Source: [Haemophilus] felis | GTDB taxonomy: Bacteria; Pseudomonadota; Gammaproteobacteria; Enterobacterales; Pasteurellaceae | Assembly (NCBI GenBank): GCA_002015125.1 | Contig: MUYB01000021.1 | Coordinates: 21,048-85,047 of the forward strand | Reading direction: 5' to 3' | Length of the DNA stretch: 64,000 nt | Translations under genes and position numbers: made by a program | Shown: positions 1 to 8,761 of the stretch, one piece after another | Position numbering within the stretch: the first letter of the stretch is position 1 | Layout: every line of letters begins with the position of its first letter | The notes under the pieces: generated by a model | What the model saw: the letters and a program-made list of their open reading frames with translations, nothing else | Databases searched by the model: none | What the model was told of the DNA's origin: nothing

Positions 1-190
1 AGCTACGCGTTTTAATATGTTTTTCCGCGTGTTAGAAGTGATTATGTTGCCTTTATTATTGGCGAATATTACTCAATTAAAACAACGTGTGCTTTGTCTG
101 CTGTTGTTTTTGATTCCTTATGGATACAGTTTTTATACCAGTGCAATGCACCCAGATAACTGGTATCAATTTTTGTTCGCCGCGAATTAA
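1..190 (+). CDS. C-terminal fragment of a membrane protein, possibly a polysaccharide polymerase (EpsG/Wzy-like)
   Basis: An open frame enters from the left edge (first full codon at position 2) and stops with TAA at 188-190, giving 62 residues. It holds a hydrophobic segment (VLCLLLFLIPYGYSF) and ends in an aromatic-rich tail. Two glycosyltransferase genes follow directly, so a role as polysaccharide polymerase or other integral membrane protein of a surface-glycan locus is an inference from context. Only the tail is visible. Confidence 0.5.
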   Translation, partial: ATRFNMFFRVLEVIMLPLLLANITQLKQRVLCLLLFLIPYGYSFYTSAMHPDNWYQFLFAAN

Positions 191-207
191 TCAAATAGGT
201 TAAAAAT

Positions 208-1092
208 ATGTTCAGTATTATCGTGCCCTCTTATAACCGTCAGGCAGAAATTCCCAGTTTATTAGATAGTTTGTCGCAACAAACCTGCCATAATTTTGAA
301 GTGGTTATTGTTGATGATTGTTCGCCGCAAGCGGTGGCGCTAGAAGGGAGTTATCCTTTCAGTGTTACGCTTGTGCGTAATCAACAAAATCAAGGTGCGG
401 CGCAAAGTCGTAATATTGGCGTGGCGCAAGCTAAATATGATTGGTTGTTATTTCTTGATGATGATGATCGTTTTTTATCCAATAAATGTGAAGTGCTGGC
501 ACAAACTATTGCCCAAAATCCTGAGGTAAATTTTATTTATCACCCCGCAGAATGTCGTATGGTCAATGAGGGTTTTACTTATTTCACCAAGCCTTATGCA
601 GATCCGCAATTGCTGACATTGGATAATATTTTACGCGTCAATAAAATTGGCGGAATGCCGATGCTGGCGGTGAAAAAAGCCTTATTTGAACAAGTAGGTG
701 GGCTATCGGCGGATCTCTATTCTTTGGAAGATTATGATTTTGTTTTGAAATTATTAACCGCACCTAATTTTAAGGCAAAATATGTTCCTCAAGCCTTAAC
801 TCGCTGTGTATTTCATACCAAACGTGCTAGCGTTTCTACTAATTTAGGCAATATTGAAAAAGCCATTGAACAAATTGAAGCCAAGTTTGTTAAAACACCA
901 CAACAACAGCAAAGTTTCGCTTTAAACCGCCTGTATATGTTGGTTTATCCCAATATCATGAATTTATCACGCAAAGCCGCCAGTTATTATTGGCAAATGT
1001 TTAAATTAACTAAAAATTTGAAAATGCTGGTGATTGCCTCTGTGATTTTAATTTCGCCAAAATTAGCGATTAATATGAAACGATTTTTTTAA
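208..1092 (+). CDS. Family 2 glycosyltransferase
   Basis: This 294-aa protein starts with the GT-A fold signature (FSIIVPSYNR, then VVIVDDCS near residues 32-39) and has an acidic metal/nucleotide-sugar motif FLDDDD at about residues 83-87. GT2 enzymes move a sugar from a nucleotide donor onto a growing glycan at the cytoplasmic face of the membrane. The C-terminus ends in a hydrophobic stretch and a basic tail (MKRFF) that may associate with the membrane. ATG is preceded by AGGTTAAAAAT. It is followed 11 bp later by a second GT2. Donor and acceptor cannot be told from sequence. Confidence 0.9.
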   Translation: MFSIIVPSYNRQAEIPSLLDSLSQQTCHNFEVVIVDDCSPQAVALEGSYPFSVTLVRNQQNQGAAQSRNIGVAQAKYDWLLFLDDDDRFLSNKCEVLAQTIAQNPEVNFIYHPAECRMVNEGFTYFTKPYADPQLLTLDNILRVNKIGGMPMLAVKKALFEQVGGLSADLYSLEDYDFVLKLLTAPNFKAKYVPQALTRCVFHTKRASVSTNLGNIEKAIEQIEAKFVKTPQQQQSFALNRLYMLVYPNIMNLSRKAASYYWQMFKLTKNLKMLVIASVILISPKLAINMKRFF

Positions 1093-1103
1093 GAGAAAAG
1101 AAA

Positions 1104-1865
1104 ATGTCATCGCAACCTTTAGTGTCTATCATTACGCCAGTACATAATGGCGAAAGATTTTTACCCGATATTTATCAATCTTTGCTCAATCAAACTTATC
1201 GGCAATTTGAATGGATTATTGTGAATGATTGTTCTAAAGATAATTCTGCACAGATTATTCAACAGTACATTGCAGAGGGAAAATTAACCATTCGTTATGT
1301 GAATAATCCACAAAATTTAGGTGCCGCCTTATCGCGTAACGCAGGACTTGATGTGGCAATGGGAAAATATATTGCTTTTTTAGATGTGGATGATACTTGG
1401 CAGGCTGAAAAATTAGCCTTACAAGTGGCACAAATGGAACAGCAAAATTGGCAATTATCCTATATGGATTACAACCAAGTGGATTTGCAAGGTCGCTTCC
1501 TTAAATCCATTCTGCCACCTGAAAAATGTGCTCGCCGTGATATTTTAAAAACCAATCATTTGGGGAATTTAACTTGTTTAGTGCGCGCCGATGTAGTGAA
1601 AGATCTGCGTTTTATCAAGCAAGGGGCGGAAGATTATATTTTTTGGTTAGCGGTGCTAGATAAAATTGATTATGCCTATAAAGTGAAAACAGAAACGCCT
1701 TTGTGTAACTATCGCATTTCTGCAAATTCCTTATCGGGTAACAAATTCAAGTCTGCCACTTGGCAATGGGCGGTATATCGTAACCATTTGAAATTGAATG
1801 TTTTTACTGCATTTTATTATTTCTGTCATTATGCCGTTTACGGCGTAATTAAACATAAACGTTAA
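1104..1865 (+). CDS. Family 2 glycosyltransferase
   Basis: This 253-aa protein has the GT2 N-terminus (SIITPVHNGERFL), the IIVNDCSKD motif near residue 40 and a D-x-D-D motif (FLDVDD) at about residues 93-97. It shares the SRN(A/I)G signature with the preceding enzyme, so the pair probably acts in the same capsule, LOS or other surface-glycan pathway. A good ribosome-binding site (AAGAGAAAAGAAA) lies in the short gap. The locus seems to end here, because the next gene concerns murein. Confidence 0.9.
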   Translation: MSSQPLVSIITPVHNGERFLPDIYQSLLNQTYRQFEWIIVNDCSKDNSAQIIQQYIAEGKLTIRYVNNPQNLGAALSRNAGLDVAMGKYIAFLDVDDTWQAEKLALQVAQMEQQNWQLSYMDYNQVDLQGRFLKSILPPEKCARRDILKTNHLGNLTCLVRADVVKDLRFIKQGAEDYIFWLAVLDKIDYAYKVKTETPLCNYRISANSLSGNKFKSATWQWAVYRNHLKLNVFTAFYYFCHYAVYGVIKHKR

Positions 1866-1880
1866 TTAATAAGGTATTTT

Positions 1881-3116
1881 ATGTGGTTTTTATCATTACG
1901 TTCTTTCGCTTTAATCGGCGCTATTTTGTATTTAACCGCCTGTAGTTCATCGCAAGATAAAGTAGAAAATTACCCTGAACCGCCATTACTAGAGCCTAGT
2001 GCAAGCTACGCTAAACCGCGTGATTTGCAAAATTTTGCAGATTATGTGTTGTTTTTAAAAGGAAAGGCATTTTCGCAAGGGGTTTCCGCTAAAACTTTAT
2101 ATGAACAACAAAATATCCAATTTATCCAAAGTGCAGTGGATTTAGATCATAAACAAGCAGGAAAAACGAAGAAGAAAAAAACAGCAAAACCAGCGGTGAG
2201 TATTGTTAAGGCGCCACCTGCACAGACCGCCACTTCAGAAAGTACAATCAATCAAGAAAATACAACTATTCAAGCTAAAACCATATCGGCAAAAACTAAA
2301 ACGCAGAAAAAAAGTAAAAAAGTTCGCCGTTTTAATGATGCAACTTCTCGCTACCTTAATCGTGTAATCACCGCTAAAAAAGTACAATTAGCGAAAGAAC
2401 TTTATCAGCAACATCAACCATTGTTACAACAAATTTCTCAGCAATTTAATGTGCCAGCGGAATATATTGTTGCGCTGTGGGGAATGGAAAGTAGTTTTGG
2501 GCGTTATCAAGGCAAATATGATGTGCTTTCAGTGTTAGCGACCTTGGCATTTGAGGGGCGCAGAGAAAATTTATTTAGTCGAGAATTTATTGCTGCTTTA
2601 AAAATGTTAGATCAACAAGCGATTAGCAGAGAAAAAATGCTAGGCTCTTGGGCTGGCGCCATGGGGCAAACCCAATTTATGCCGAGTTCTTATTTGCGTT
2701 ACGGCGTAGATGCAAATCAAGATTCACAGAAAGACATCTGGCAAACCCAAGATGATGTCTTTGCCTCAATCGCCAATTATCTAAGTAGCGTAGGTTGGGA
2801 GCCAAATGCAGTTTGGGGTGTTGAAGTTAGCGCAGGAAAATCCGTAGTGAACAAATTTTCTGGCATTGGTTTCAATAAAAAAAGAAGTTTAGCGCAATGG
2901 CAGAAGTTAGGCGTTAAAGTAAAATTTGCTAAATCCCTTAGCGCCGAAAAACGCGCAGCACTCATGAATTATCCGCTTTGGTTAGTAAGCCCAGAGGGGA
3001 GCAAGGGAAGATTGTTCTTGGTAACTAATAATTACCGCACCTTGCTTAACTGGAACAATTCTAATCATTTTGCTTTGAGCATTGGAATGTTTGCAGAACG
3101 AATTAAAGGCTTTTGA
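1881..3116 (+). CDS. Lytic murein transglycosylase lipoprotein, MltB/SLT_2 family
   Basis: The 411-aa product starts with a lipoprotein signal peptide whose lipobox is LTAC (Cys21), so it should be anchored to the outer membrane facing the periplasm. The catalytic core has the family motif ALWGMESSFGRYQG with the likely catalytic Glu203, then GAMGQTQFMPSSYLRYGVD. These enzymes cleave the MurNAc-GlcNAc bond with formation of 1,6-anhydroMurNAc. Residues about 90-150 are a Lys/Thr/Ala-rich low-complexity stretch between the N-terminal helix and the core, which I regard as an unusual insertion for the family. Confidence 0.9.
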   Translation: MWFLSLRSFALIGAILYLTACSSSQDKVENYPEPPLLEPSASYAKPRDLQNFADYVLFLKGKAFSQGVSAKTLYEQQNIQFIQSAVDLDHKQAGKTKKKKTAKPAVSIVKAPPAQTATSESTINQENTTIQAKTISAKTKTQKKSKKVRRFNDATSRYLNRVITAKKVQLAKELYQQHQPLLQQISQQFNVPAEYIVALWGMESSFGRYQGKYDVLSVLATLAFEGRRENLFSREFIAALKMLDQQAISREKMLGSWAGAMGQTQFMPSSYLRYGVDANQDSQKDIWQTQDDVFASIANYLSSVGWEPNAVWGVEVSAGKSVVNKFSGIGFNKKRSLAQWQKLGVKVKFAKSLSAEKRAALMNYPLWLVSPEGSKGRLFLVTNNYRTLLNWNNSNHFALSIGMFAERIKGF

Positions 3117-3122
3117 TTTGGG

Positions 3123-3893
3123 CTAAAAACTCCAAGATAAATTAGACACCAATTTACAGTTGTCGCATTTAAAATAGAAAATCCCAAGTGGCGCTTCCAA
3201 GCGCCATTTTTGTTTGCAGCAAGGGCAGTGGCGTTGTTTTTCTTGGGCTAATCTAGCGCCACCGACGCGATACAAATAATAGTAGGTCGGGATTTGAGTG
3301 TGTTGTTCAATTTCTTTGGCAAGAGCGATGCCATGTTTGCTCAGTTGACTGTTGTGTTCTGAAATTTCTGCTAGCGCCACCGCTTCCAATCCTGCGGCAT
3401 TCATTTGCAGTTGATCGCAAGCCTGCCAATTTTCCTGCCATTTAATCAAATCCATACTTAACGCTGGCTGTTGCTTGAGCAATTTGTATAGGGGAACGGG
3501 CTGCTGATCCGTGCCATTATGTAAGGGGGAACAGCTTTGGAGATGCGTAGTATAAAGTACTAGCCATTCAGGTTTAGCCTCGGCATAAGTGCTATCGGAA
3601 TTCAGATCATCGGCGATAATCTGCAAACTATCGAGGTAAATGCCAGCCTTTTCTGCCTGTTGCAAGGCTTGCTGCACCGGAAGATTATTCCATTTAGGCA
3701 ATAAACTATGTTGTTCAGGGCAGGTAACTCGCACCGCAAAGCCCGATTGATTTTCTTGTTCGGCAAAATACAAAGGGATTTCGCGCCCGATAATTTGTCC
3801 GTTATAGCGCCACTGATCAATCACTTGATTGATCAAGCCAAGATGACTTTCTTGAGTAGGAGAACAATGAAAAAAGACTTCAACGAGATACAT
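3123..3893 (-). CDS. DUF2310-type zinc-ribbon protein
   Basis: I place the start at the ATG at 3893 (MYLVEVFFHCSP) behind CTAAGG; an in-frame TTG nine bases upstream is less likely. The C-terminus carries two CxxC pairs (CPCC at about residue 228 and CDNC near the end), which form a zinc ribbon. This matches the COG5595 group of Zn-ribbon proteins thought to bind nucleic acid. The function is not established. It is convergent with the transglycosylase gene and divergent from yqcC. Confidence 0.75.
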   Translation of the reverse strand: MYLVEVFFHCSPTQESHLGLINQVIDQWRYNGQIIGREIPLYFAEQENQSGFAVRVTCPEQHSLLPKWNNLPVQQALQQAEKAGIYLDSLQIIADDLNSDSTYAEAKPEWLVLYTTHLQSCSPLHNGTDQQPVPLYKLLKQQPALSMDLIKWQENWQACDQLQMNAAGLEAVALAEISEHNSQLSKHGIALAKEIEQHTQIPTYYYLYRVGGARLAQEKQRHCPCCKQKWRLEAPLGIFYFKCDNCKLVSNLSWSF

Positions 3894-4016
3894 AAGCAAC
3901 AAACCTTAGCATTGGAAAGGGCGTATTTTAATGTATTTTGTTGTCAGCTGCCTGACTTTTCTCTTTTCCGCAAAATCAGTAGAATAGCGCCTTTGTTTTT
4001 GATGTGAGGAATAGAT

Positions 4017-4331
4017 ATGTACCAAAAAACGCAACAAGCGTTACAGAATTTGCAAAAGGTGATGCAACAACAGGGGTTGTGGCAATCTCAGGCGCCTGAT
4101 GAACAAGCTTTTTTGAGCGAACAGCCTTTTGCCTTAGATACCATGACACCAACGGAGTGGTTGCAATGGATTTTTATTCCTCGTATGTTTGCGTTAATCG
4201 ACGCTGGCGCCACCTTGCCCACACAAATTTCCATTTCCCCTTATTTAGAAGAAGCGTTGAAAGAAGAAGTTTATTTAGCAGAACTGCTTATGGCAATACA
4301 GACGATTGAAAACTTGCTACAAGAGAAGTAG
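4017..4331 (+). CDS. yqcC: YqcC family protein (DUF446)
   Basis: This 104-aa soluble, helix-rich protein carries the YqcC signature MTPTEWLQWIFIPRMFALIDAG in its middle and an acidic C-terminal helix. It sits 2 bp upstream of truC, the same pairing seen for yqcC-truC in enterobacteria, so the two are almost certainly co-transcribed. No biochemical role is established. The start is the ATG at 4017 behind GAGGAATAG. Confidence 0.85.
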   Translation: MYQKTQQALQNLQKVMQQQGLWQSQAPDEQAFLSEQPFALDTMTPTEWLQWIFIPRMFALIDAGATLPTQISISPYLEEALKEEVYLAELLMAIQTIENLLQEK

Positions 4332-4333
4332 CG

Positions 4334-5062
4334 ATGCTTGACATTCTTTATCAAGATGAGGCGTTAATCGCAGTGAATAAACCAGCTGGCATGTTGGTGC
4401 ATCGTAGTTGGTTAGATATTCAGGAAACGGAATTTGTGATGCAAAAATTGCGCGATCAAATTGGGCAATATGTGTATCCCATTCATCGTTTAGATCGCCC
4501 CACTTCAGGCGTACTGTTGTTTGCTTTAAGCAGTGAAATGGCGAATTTACTTTGTGAACAATTTGAGCAACGTCAGGTGGAAAAAACGTATTTAGCGGTG
4601 GTGCGTGGTTATTTGACTGGCGTGGCGCGTATTGATTATCCGTTGAAAGTGCAGTTAGACAAAGTGGCAGATAAATTTGCTCAATTGGATAAAGCACCAC
4701 AATCGGCGATTACCGATTATCAAGGGTTATGTACGGTAGAAATGCCTTATGCGGTGAAAAAATATGCCACAACCCGTTATTCTTTGGTGCGTTTAACGCC
4801 GCAAACAGGACGTAAACATCAATTACGACGCCATTTAAAACATATTTTTCACCCTATTTTAGGCGATACTCAATATGGCGATTTACATCAAAATCGTGCA
4901 CTCACCGCACACACAGGCGTTCAGCGTTTGATGTTACATGCGGAAACCTTAACTTTTACACATCCTCTTACTCAGCAAAAAATCGCCATTCAAGCAAGTT
5001 TAGATGAACAATGGCAAATGCTTTTACAGATTTTTAATTGGTCAATAGCACGGGAATTATGA
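4334..5062 (+). CDS. truC: tRNA pseudouridine(65) synthase TruC
   Basis: This 242-aa RluA/RsuA-superfamily enzyme isomerises U65 in the T-loop of certain tRNAs. The catalytic motif HRLDRPTSG is at residues 51-59, with the nucleophile Asp54, the position expected for TruC. The later motif [18 protein letters not shown] is the second signature of the family. Its stop overlaps the start of the yoaH-like gene, so yqcC-truC-yoaH look like one operon. Confidence 0.93.
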   Translation: MLDILYQDEALIAVNKPAGMLVHRSWLDIQETEFVMQKLRDQIGQYVYPIHRLDRPTSGVLLFALSSEMANLLCEQFEQRQVEKTYLAVVRGYLTGVARIDYPLKVQLDKVADKFAQLDKAPQSAITDYQGLCTVEMPYAVKKYATTRYSLVRLTPQTGRKHQLRRHLKHIFHPILGDTQYGDLHQNRALTAHTGVQRLMLHAETLTFTHPLTQQKIAIQASLDEQWQMLLQIFNWSIAREL

Positions 5063-5217
5063 TGTTAGAACATAGCTTATTAAATTTAACTCACGAACAA
5101 CAACAAGAGGCGGTAGAACAAATTCAGCAATTAATGGCGCAAGGATTTAGCAGTGGGGAAGCCATTGCAAAAGTGGCGCAAGCGCTACGAGAAGGTGCTG
5201 AAAATGAGAATAAATAA
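5062..5217 (+). CDS. yoaH: UPF0181/YoaH family small protein
   Basis: The 51-aa product begins [19 protein letters not shown] and carries the family core [20 protein letters not shown]. It overlaps the TruC stop (ATGATG; an alternative ATG is at 5059). YoaH-family proteins are tiny helical proteins of unknown function. Confidence 0.8.
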   Translation: MLEHSLLNLTHEQQQEAVEQIQQLMAQGFSSGEAIAKVAQALREGAENENK

Positions 5218-5356
5218 AAAATTTTGTGATCTCTGTTTGATTTTGAACTATTTGTGATTGCTAAATGAATTAAATTAGTTGAATATCCAACTCATCTAGT
5301 AGGGGGACCTATTAAATAAAAATGTGTTTGTTATAAAAATCATTAGAGGTTTTATT

Positions 5357-5566
5357 ATGGAAGTTGGTATTGTTAAATGGTTTAATAATGCAAAAGGTTT
5401 TGGTTTCATCTCTGCTGAAGGTTCAGATGCGGATATTTTTGCGCACTACTCAGTTATTGAAATGGAAGGCTATCGTTCATTAAAAGCAGGGCAAAAAGTG
5501 CATTTTGAAGCGGTGCACGGTGATAAAGGTTCGCACGCAACAAAAATAGTGCCTATCGTTGAATAA
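5357..5566 (+). CDS. cspD: Cold-shock-domain protein, CspD-like
   Basis: A 69-aa OB-fold nucleic-acid chaperone. Both RNA-binding motifs are present: KGFGFI (RNP1) and DIFAHY (RNP2). The tail GDKGSHATKIVPI is closer to CspD than to CspA; CspD binds single-stranded DNA and can inhibit replication in E. coli. I start at the ATG at 5357 (MEVGIVKWF) behind AGAGG; an in-frame ATG upstream at 5324 would add an atypical leader. A terminator follows. Confidence 0.88.
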   Translation: MEVGIVKWFNNAKGFGFISAEGSDADIFAHYSVIEMEGYRSLKAGQKVHFEAVHGDKGSHATKIVPIVE

Positions 5567-5601
5567 ATATTTTCCTCTTTAAATTTAGTCAACGAAGTAG
5601 A

Positions 5602-5625
5602 AAAGCAAGGAATTTTCCTTGCTTT
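5602..5625 (+). terminator. Rho-independent terminator after cspD
   Basis: AAAGCAAGGAA pairs with TTCCTTGCTTT around a two-base loop and runs into a T-tract. It lies between convergent cspD and matP and could serve both. Confidence 0.8.
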
Positions 5626-5632
5626 TTGCTGT

Positions 5633-6079
5633 TTACTTCAACAGATTTTTCAAACTGGCTTTCATTTCTGACATTTGATTTTCAAATTGCGCTTTGCTTT
5701 CTCGCTCATCAATCATATAAGTGATGGTTTCAGATAAGGTCATTTTCATTTTGCGAGAGTAGCGCGAAAGACGTAACCAAACCGCATATTCCAAATCAAT
5801 GGACTTCTTCTTAGTGGATTTTTTTTCACCGTTAAAATAACGCTTACGACGCGCGCGAATGGCTTGATCAAGTTTAACTATGAGATGCGGCGCTAAATGA
5901 GATTTAATCCATTCTTCAATTTGTTGGGGATGATTTTGGCTTGCAACAAGCTGTTGCGCTTTGCTTTCACTCAGACTTTTTTCTTCATAGGCTGTGATAT
6001 TTTCACCTTCGCGATATTTTCTAATGAGATATAACCACTTCCAATTGGCTTCTTGGTTTTCCAGTTTTTGATATTTCAT
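5633..6079 (-). CDS. matP: Macrodomain Ter protein MatP
   Basis: This 148-aa protein matches MatP, which binds matS sites in the terminus region, condenses the Ter macrodomain and links it to the division septum through ZapB. Visible features are the N-terminal helix (MKYQKLENQEANWKWLYLIRK begins it), the basic DNA-binding segment RARRKRYFNGEKKSTKKK, the ribbon-helix-helix part (SIDLEYAVWLRLSRYSRKMKM) and a C-terminal coiled coil. It is divergent from lonH, as in E. coli. Confidence 0.93.
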   Translation of the reverse strand: MKYQKLENQEANWKWLYLIRKYREGENITAYEEKSLSESKAQQLVASQNHPQQIEEWIKSHLAPHLIVKLDQAIRARRKRYFNGEKKSTKKKSIDLEYAVWLRLSRYSRKMKMTLSETITYMIDERESKAQFENQMSEMKASLKNLLK

Positions 6080-6262
6080 AACATAACCTCGTTACAATGT
6101 AACTTTGTGCATCAATATACGCGGTTTTGTGGCTTTTTTCTAGGGAAATTTTTACTCTGTTTAGAAATATGAGATAATGCGCGCCTTTGTTTGACGCTGA
6201 AATAAGCAAATTTAAGCAGCGTTAAACGCGTATTTTACCTTGATTATTGATAGAGAAAGAAT

Positions 6263-8038
6263 GTGTCTCAATTAACTATTGCAAAAAGCCTCTCTTGGCA
6301 AGATTTACGTCCAGAATTAAATGCCGGCCTTTCCACCAGATCGGCAATTCATTTTTTTACGCTACAAACAAGGTGCGCTGGCGCCTTACGTCATTTTTTG
6401 GCAGATCCGCAATCTGAAGTGTTGATGTTAAAAACCGATGATGTGGCGACATACAGTCCATTATTAGAAGACTTTGTCAGGGAAAATATTCCGCAAAATG
6501 AAAAAATTTTGGGCGTGCATTATGAAATCTCACAAGGTGATTCTTTCTCTTTTCCGCATATTACGGTGGCGCCAGCACAATCTTTAGCGGATAATTTTGC
6601 CGCACAAAAACGCGTAGCCAGCGCGTTGTATGTGGATTCTTTTAAACTGCTTGGCGCAGTACGCATTCACCCTCATTCCAAAGATATTCAATTGAAAGCA
6701 GGGCTTGTGCACCAGTTAAACGGTGGCGTTTTAATTTTAAGTGTAGCTGCGTTACTACAACAATTTGATTTGTGGTGGCGCCTAAAGCAGATTTTGCGTA
6801 GCAAACAATTTGATTGGTATTCCGCGCACCCTTTCAAAGATTTACCGTGCGACATTCCAAGCTATCCTTTATCGCTCAAAGTGATTTTATTGGGCAATCG
6901 AGAAGACCTTGCCACTTTTGCTGAACTGGAAACGGAATTATATCCTTGGGCGGCGTATTCGGAAGTGGAAAATTACTATTGGATCAACGAGTTAGCGCAG
7001 CAACAAAATTGGGTGAATTATGTTCATGGGCTAACACAGCAACAGCAAATCCCCCCTTTAACAGCGGAAGCCATCAATACACTTTATCAAATATTGGTAC
7101 GCGACAGTGAACATCGCCAATTAATTAGCATTGCACCGCAAAAAATCAGTTTAATATTGCAGGGTAGCGCCGCTCACTCAGGGCAAGTGGCGCAATTAGA
7201 GGCAACTCATATTGAGGCGTTTTATCAACAGCAGTTACAACAACAGGGCTATTTACAGCAGCAAACCTACGCCGATATTTTAAACGAACAAGTTTATGTG
7301 GCTACCGACGGTGAAATGATCGGGCAAATTAACGGACTTTCTGTGATTGAATATCAGGGAACGCCCGTTGTATTTGGCGAACCGTCGCGCATGAGTTGCC
7401 TTGTGCAATTTGGTGAGGGCGAAATTATTGATATTGATCGCAAAAACGAATTAGCAGGCAATATTCACAGCAAAGGCATGATGATTGCGCAGTCTTGTTT
7501 AGCCAATATACTGGCGCTACCGTCGCAGCTGCCTTTTTCCGCGTCTTTGGTATTTGAGCAATCCTATGGCGAAATTGACGGCGATAGCGCTTCCTTAGCC
7601 AGCTTCTGTGTTTTAGTTAGCGCCTTGGCGGAATTACCTCTGCCACAATCAATCGCCGTAACAGGTAGCATCGATCAATTTGGCTTAGTGCATAGCGTCG
7701 GCGGTGTGAATGAAAAAATTGAAGGCTTTTTCACCATTTGCCAGCAACGAGGTTTAACAGGTAAGCAAGGCGTAATCATTCCTAGCATGGTGATTTCTCA
7801 ACTGAGTCTTCAGCAAGGGGTGGTTGATGCAGTGAAAAATGGCGAATTTTTCATTTATCCTGTGGAAGATGTTTATCAAGCCTGTGAAATCTTGTTCCAA
7901 CGAGATTTAATGGAGGAAGATGAAAAGCGCTACAATGAGGATAATCAACCTATTGCCCATTTAATTGCTAAACGCATTGAACGTTCCGAACAACATAACC
8001 CAAAAAGACATTGGTTAGATTTTCTCTTTAAAAAGTAA
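6263..8038 (+). CDS. Lon-family (LonH/YcbZ-type) protease
   Basis: The 591-aa protein has a Lon-type Ser-Lys proteolytic domain at its C-terminus: the serine is in GDSASLA and the lysine in GGVNEKIEGFF. I see no clear Walker A motif in the N-terminal half, which fits a degenerate ATPase region. The start is a GTG at 6263 inside ATGTG; the overlapping ATG is out of frame and stops at once. The gene lies between matP and fabA exactly as ycbZ does in E. coli. Confidence 0.88.
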   Translation: MSQLTIAKSLSWQDLRPELNAGLSTRSAIHFFTLQTRCAGALRHFLADPQSEVLMLKTDDVATYSPLLEDFVRENIPQNEKILGVHYEISQGDSFSFPHITVAPAQSLADNFAAQKRVASALYVDSFKLLGAVRIHPHSKDIQLKAGLVHQLNGGVLILSVAALLQQFDLWWRLKQILRSKQFDWYSAHPFKDLPCDIPSYPLSLKVILLGNREDLATFAELETELYPWAAYSEVENYYWINELAQQQNWVNYVHGLTQQQQIPPLTAEAINTLYQILVRDSEHRQLISIAPQKISLILQGSAAHSGQVAQLEATHIEAFYQQQLQQQGYLQQQTYADILNEQVYVATDGEMIGQINGLSVIEYQGTPVVFGEPSRMSCLVQFGEGEIIDIDRKNELAGNIHSKGMMIAQSCLANILALPSQLPFSASLVFEQSYGEIDGDSASLASFCVLVSALAELPLPQSIAVTGSIDQFGLVHSVGGVNEKIEGFFTICQQRGLTGKQGVIIPSMVISQLSLQQGVVDAVKNGEFFIYPVEDVYQACEILFQRDLMEEDEKRYNEDNQPIAHLIAKRIERSEQHNPKRHWLDFLFKK

Positions 8039-8054
8039 CTGATCCGATAAGTTT

Positions 8055-8072
8055 AGCTTACAAGTGTTCGCT
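8055..8072 (+). promoter_or_regulatory. Probable FabR operator upstream of fabA
   Basis: AGCTTACAAGTGTTCGCT is an imperfect palindrome very close to the FabR sites of E. coli fabA and fabB (AGCGTACA-N-TGTTCGCT type). FabR represses unsaturated fatty acid synthesis in response to the acyl-CoA/ACP pool. It sits about 85 bp before fabA. Assignment is by motif recall only. Confidence 0.55.
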
Positions 8073-8154
8073 ATTTTTATATAGATTTTACTCTGATAGA
8101 ATCAAGCAGATAAATTTATTGCTTGGCTATTATTCTACAAAGGAAAATTAAAAA

Positions 8155-8685
8155 ATGAACACCTGTACACAAACGAAAAAAAGCGCTTACGACTATGAAG
8201 ATTTACTCGCCTCAGGAAAAGGGGAGTTGTTTGGTAAAGAAGGACCACAATTACCAGCGCCAACCATGCTTATGTTAGATCGCATTGTAAAAATAGCCGA
8301 AAACGGTGGCGCCTTTGATAAGGGATATATTGAAGCTGAGTTGGATATTCACCCTGATTTGCCTTTCTTTGGTTGTCATTTTATTGGCGATCCTGTTATG
8401 CCCGGTTGTTTGGGATTAGATGCCATGTGGCAATTGGTAGGATTCTATCTCGGATGGATCGGCGGTAAAGGTAAAGGACGCGCACTTGGCGTTGGCGAAG
8501 TCAAATTCACAGGACAAATTTTACCTACCGCTAAAAAAGTGATTTATCGTATCAATATTAAACGTCTTATTAACCGTAAATTAGTCATGGGGCTTGCGGA
8601 CGGCGAAGTGGAAGTGGACGGCAAAATCATTTATAGCGCCACCGACTTAAAAGTAGGATTGTTTCAGGATACATCGGCTTTTTGA
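8155..8685 (+). CDS. fabA: 3-hydroxydecanoyl-[ACP] dehydratase/isomerase FabA
   Basis: This 176-aa hot-dog-fold enzyme dehydrates 3-hydroxydecanoyl-ACP and isomerises trans-2- to cis-3-decenoyl-ACP, the branch point for unsaturated fatty acids. The catalytic His75 lies in [12 protein letters not shown] and Asp89 in GLDAMWQL, matching H70/D84 of the E. coli enzyme with a five-residue offset. A FabR-like operator lies upstream and a bidirectional terminator downstream. Confidence 0.96.
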   Translation: MNTCTQTKKSAYDYEDLLASGKGELFGKEGPQLPAPTMLMLDRIVKIAENGGAFDKGYIEAELDIHPDLPFFGCHFIGDPVMPGCLGLDAMWQLVGFYLGWIGGKGKGRALGVGEVKFTGQILPTAKKVIYRINIKRLINRKLVMGLADGEVEVDGKIIYSATDLKVGLFQDTSAF

Positions 8686-8710
8686 TTTTCCTGATTTATG
8701 AAAACAAAAA

Positions 8711-8740
8711 AAACCTCTAAACAAAATTTAGAGGTTTTTT
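8711..8740. terminator. Bidirectional terminator between fabA and pykA
   Basis: AAACCTCTAAA pairs with TTTAGAGGTTT around CAAAA, with A-rich and T-rich flanks on both sides, suitable for stopping both convergent genes. Confidence 0.85.
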
Positions 8741-8761
8741 AATGGCTAATTTAGTCGTTTA

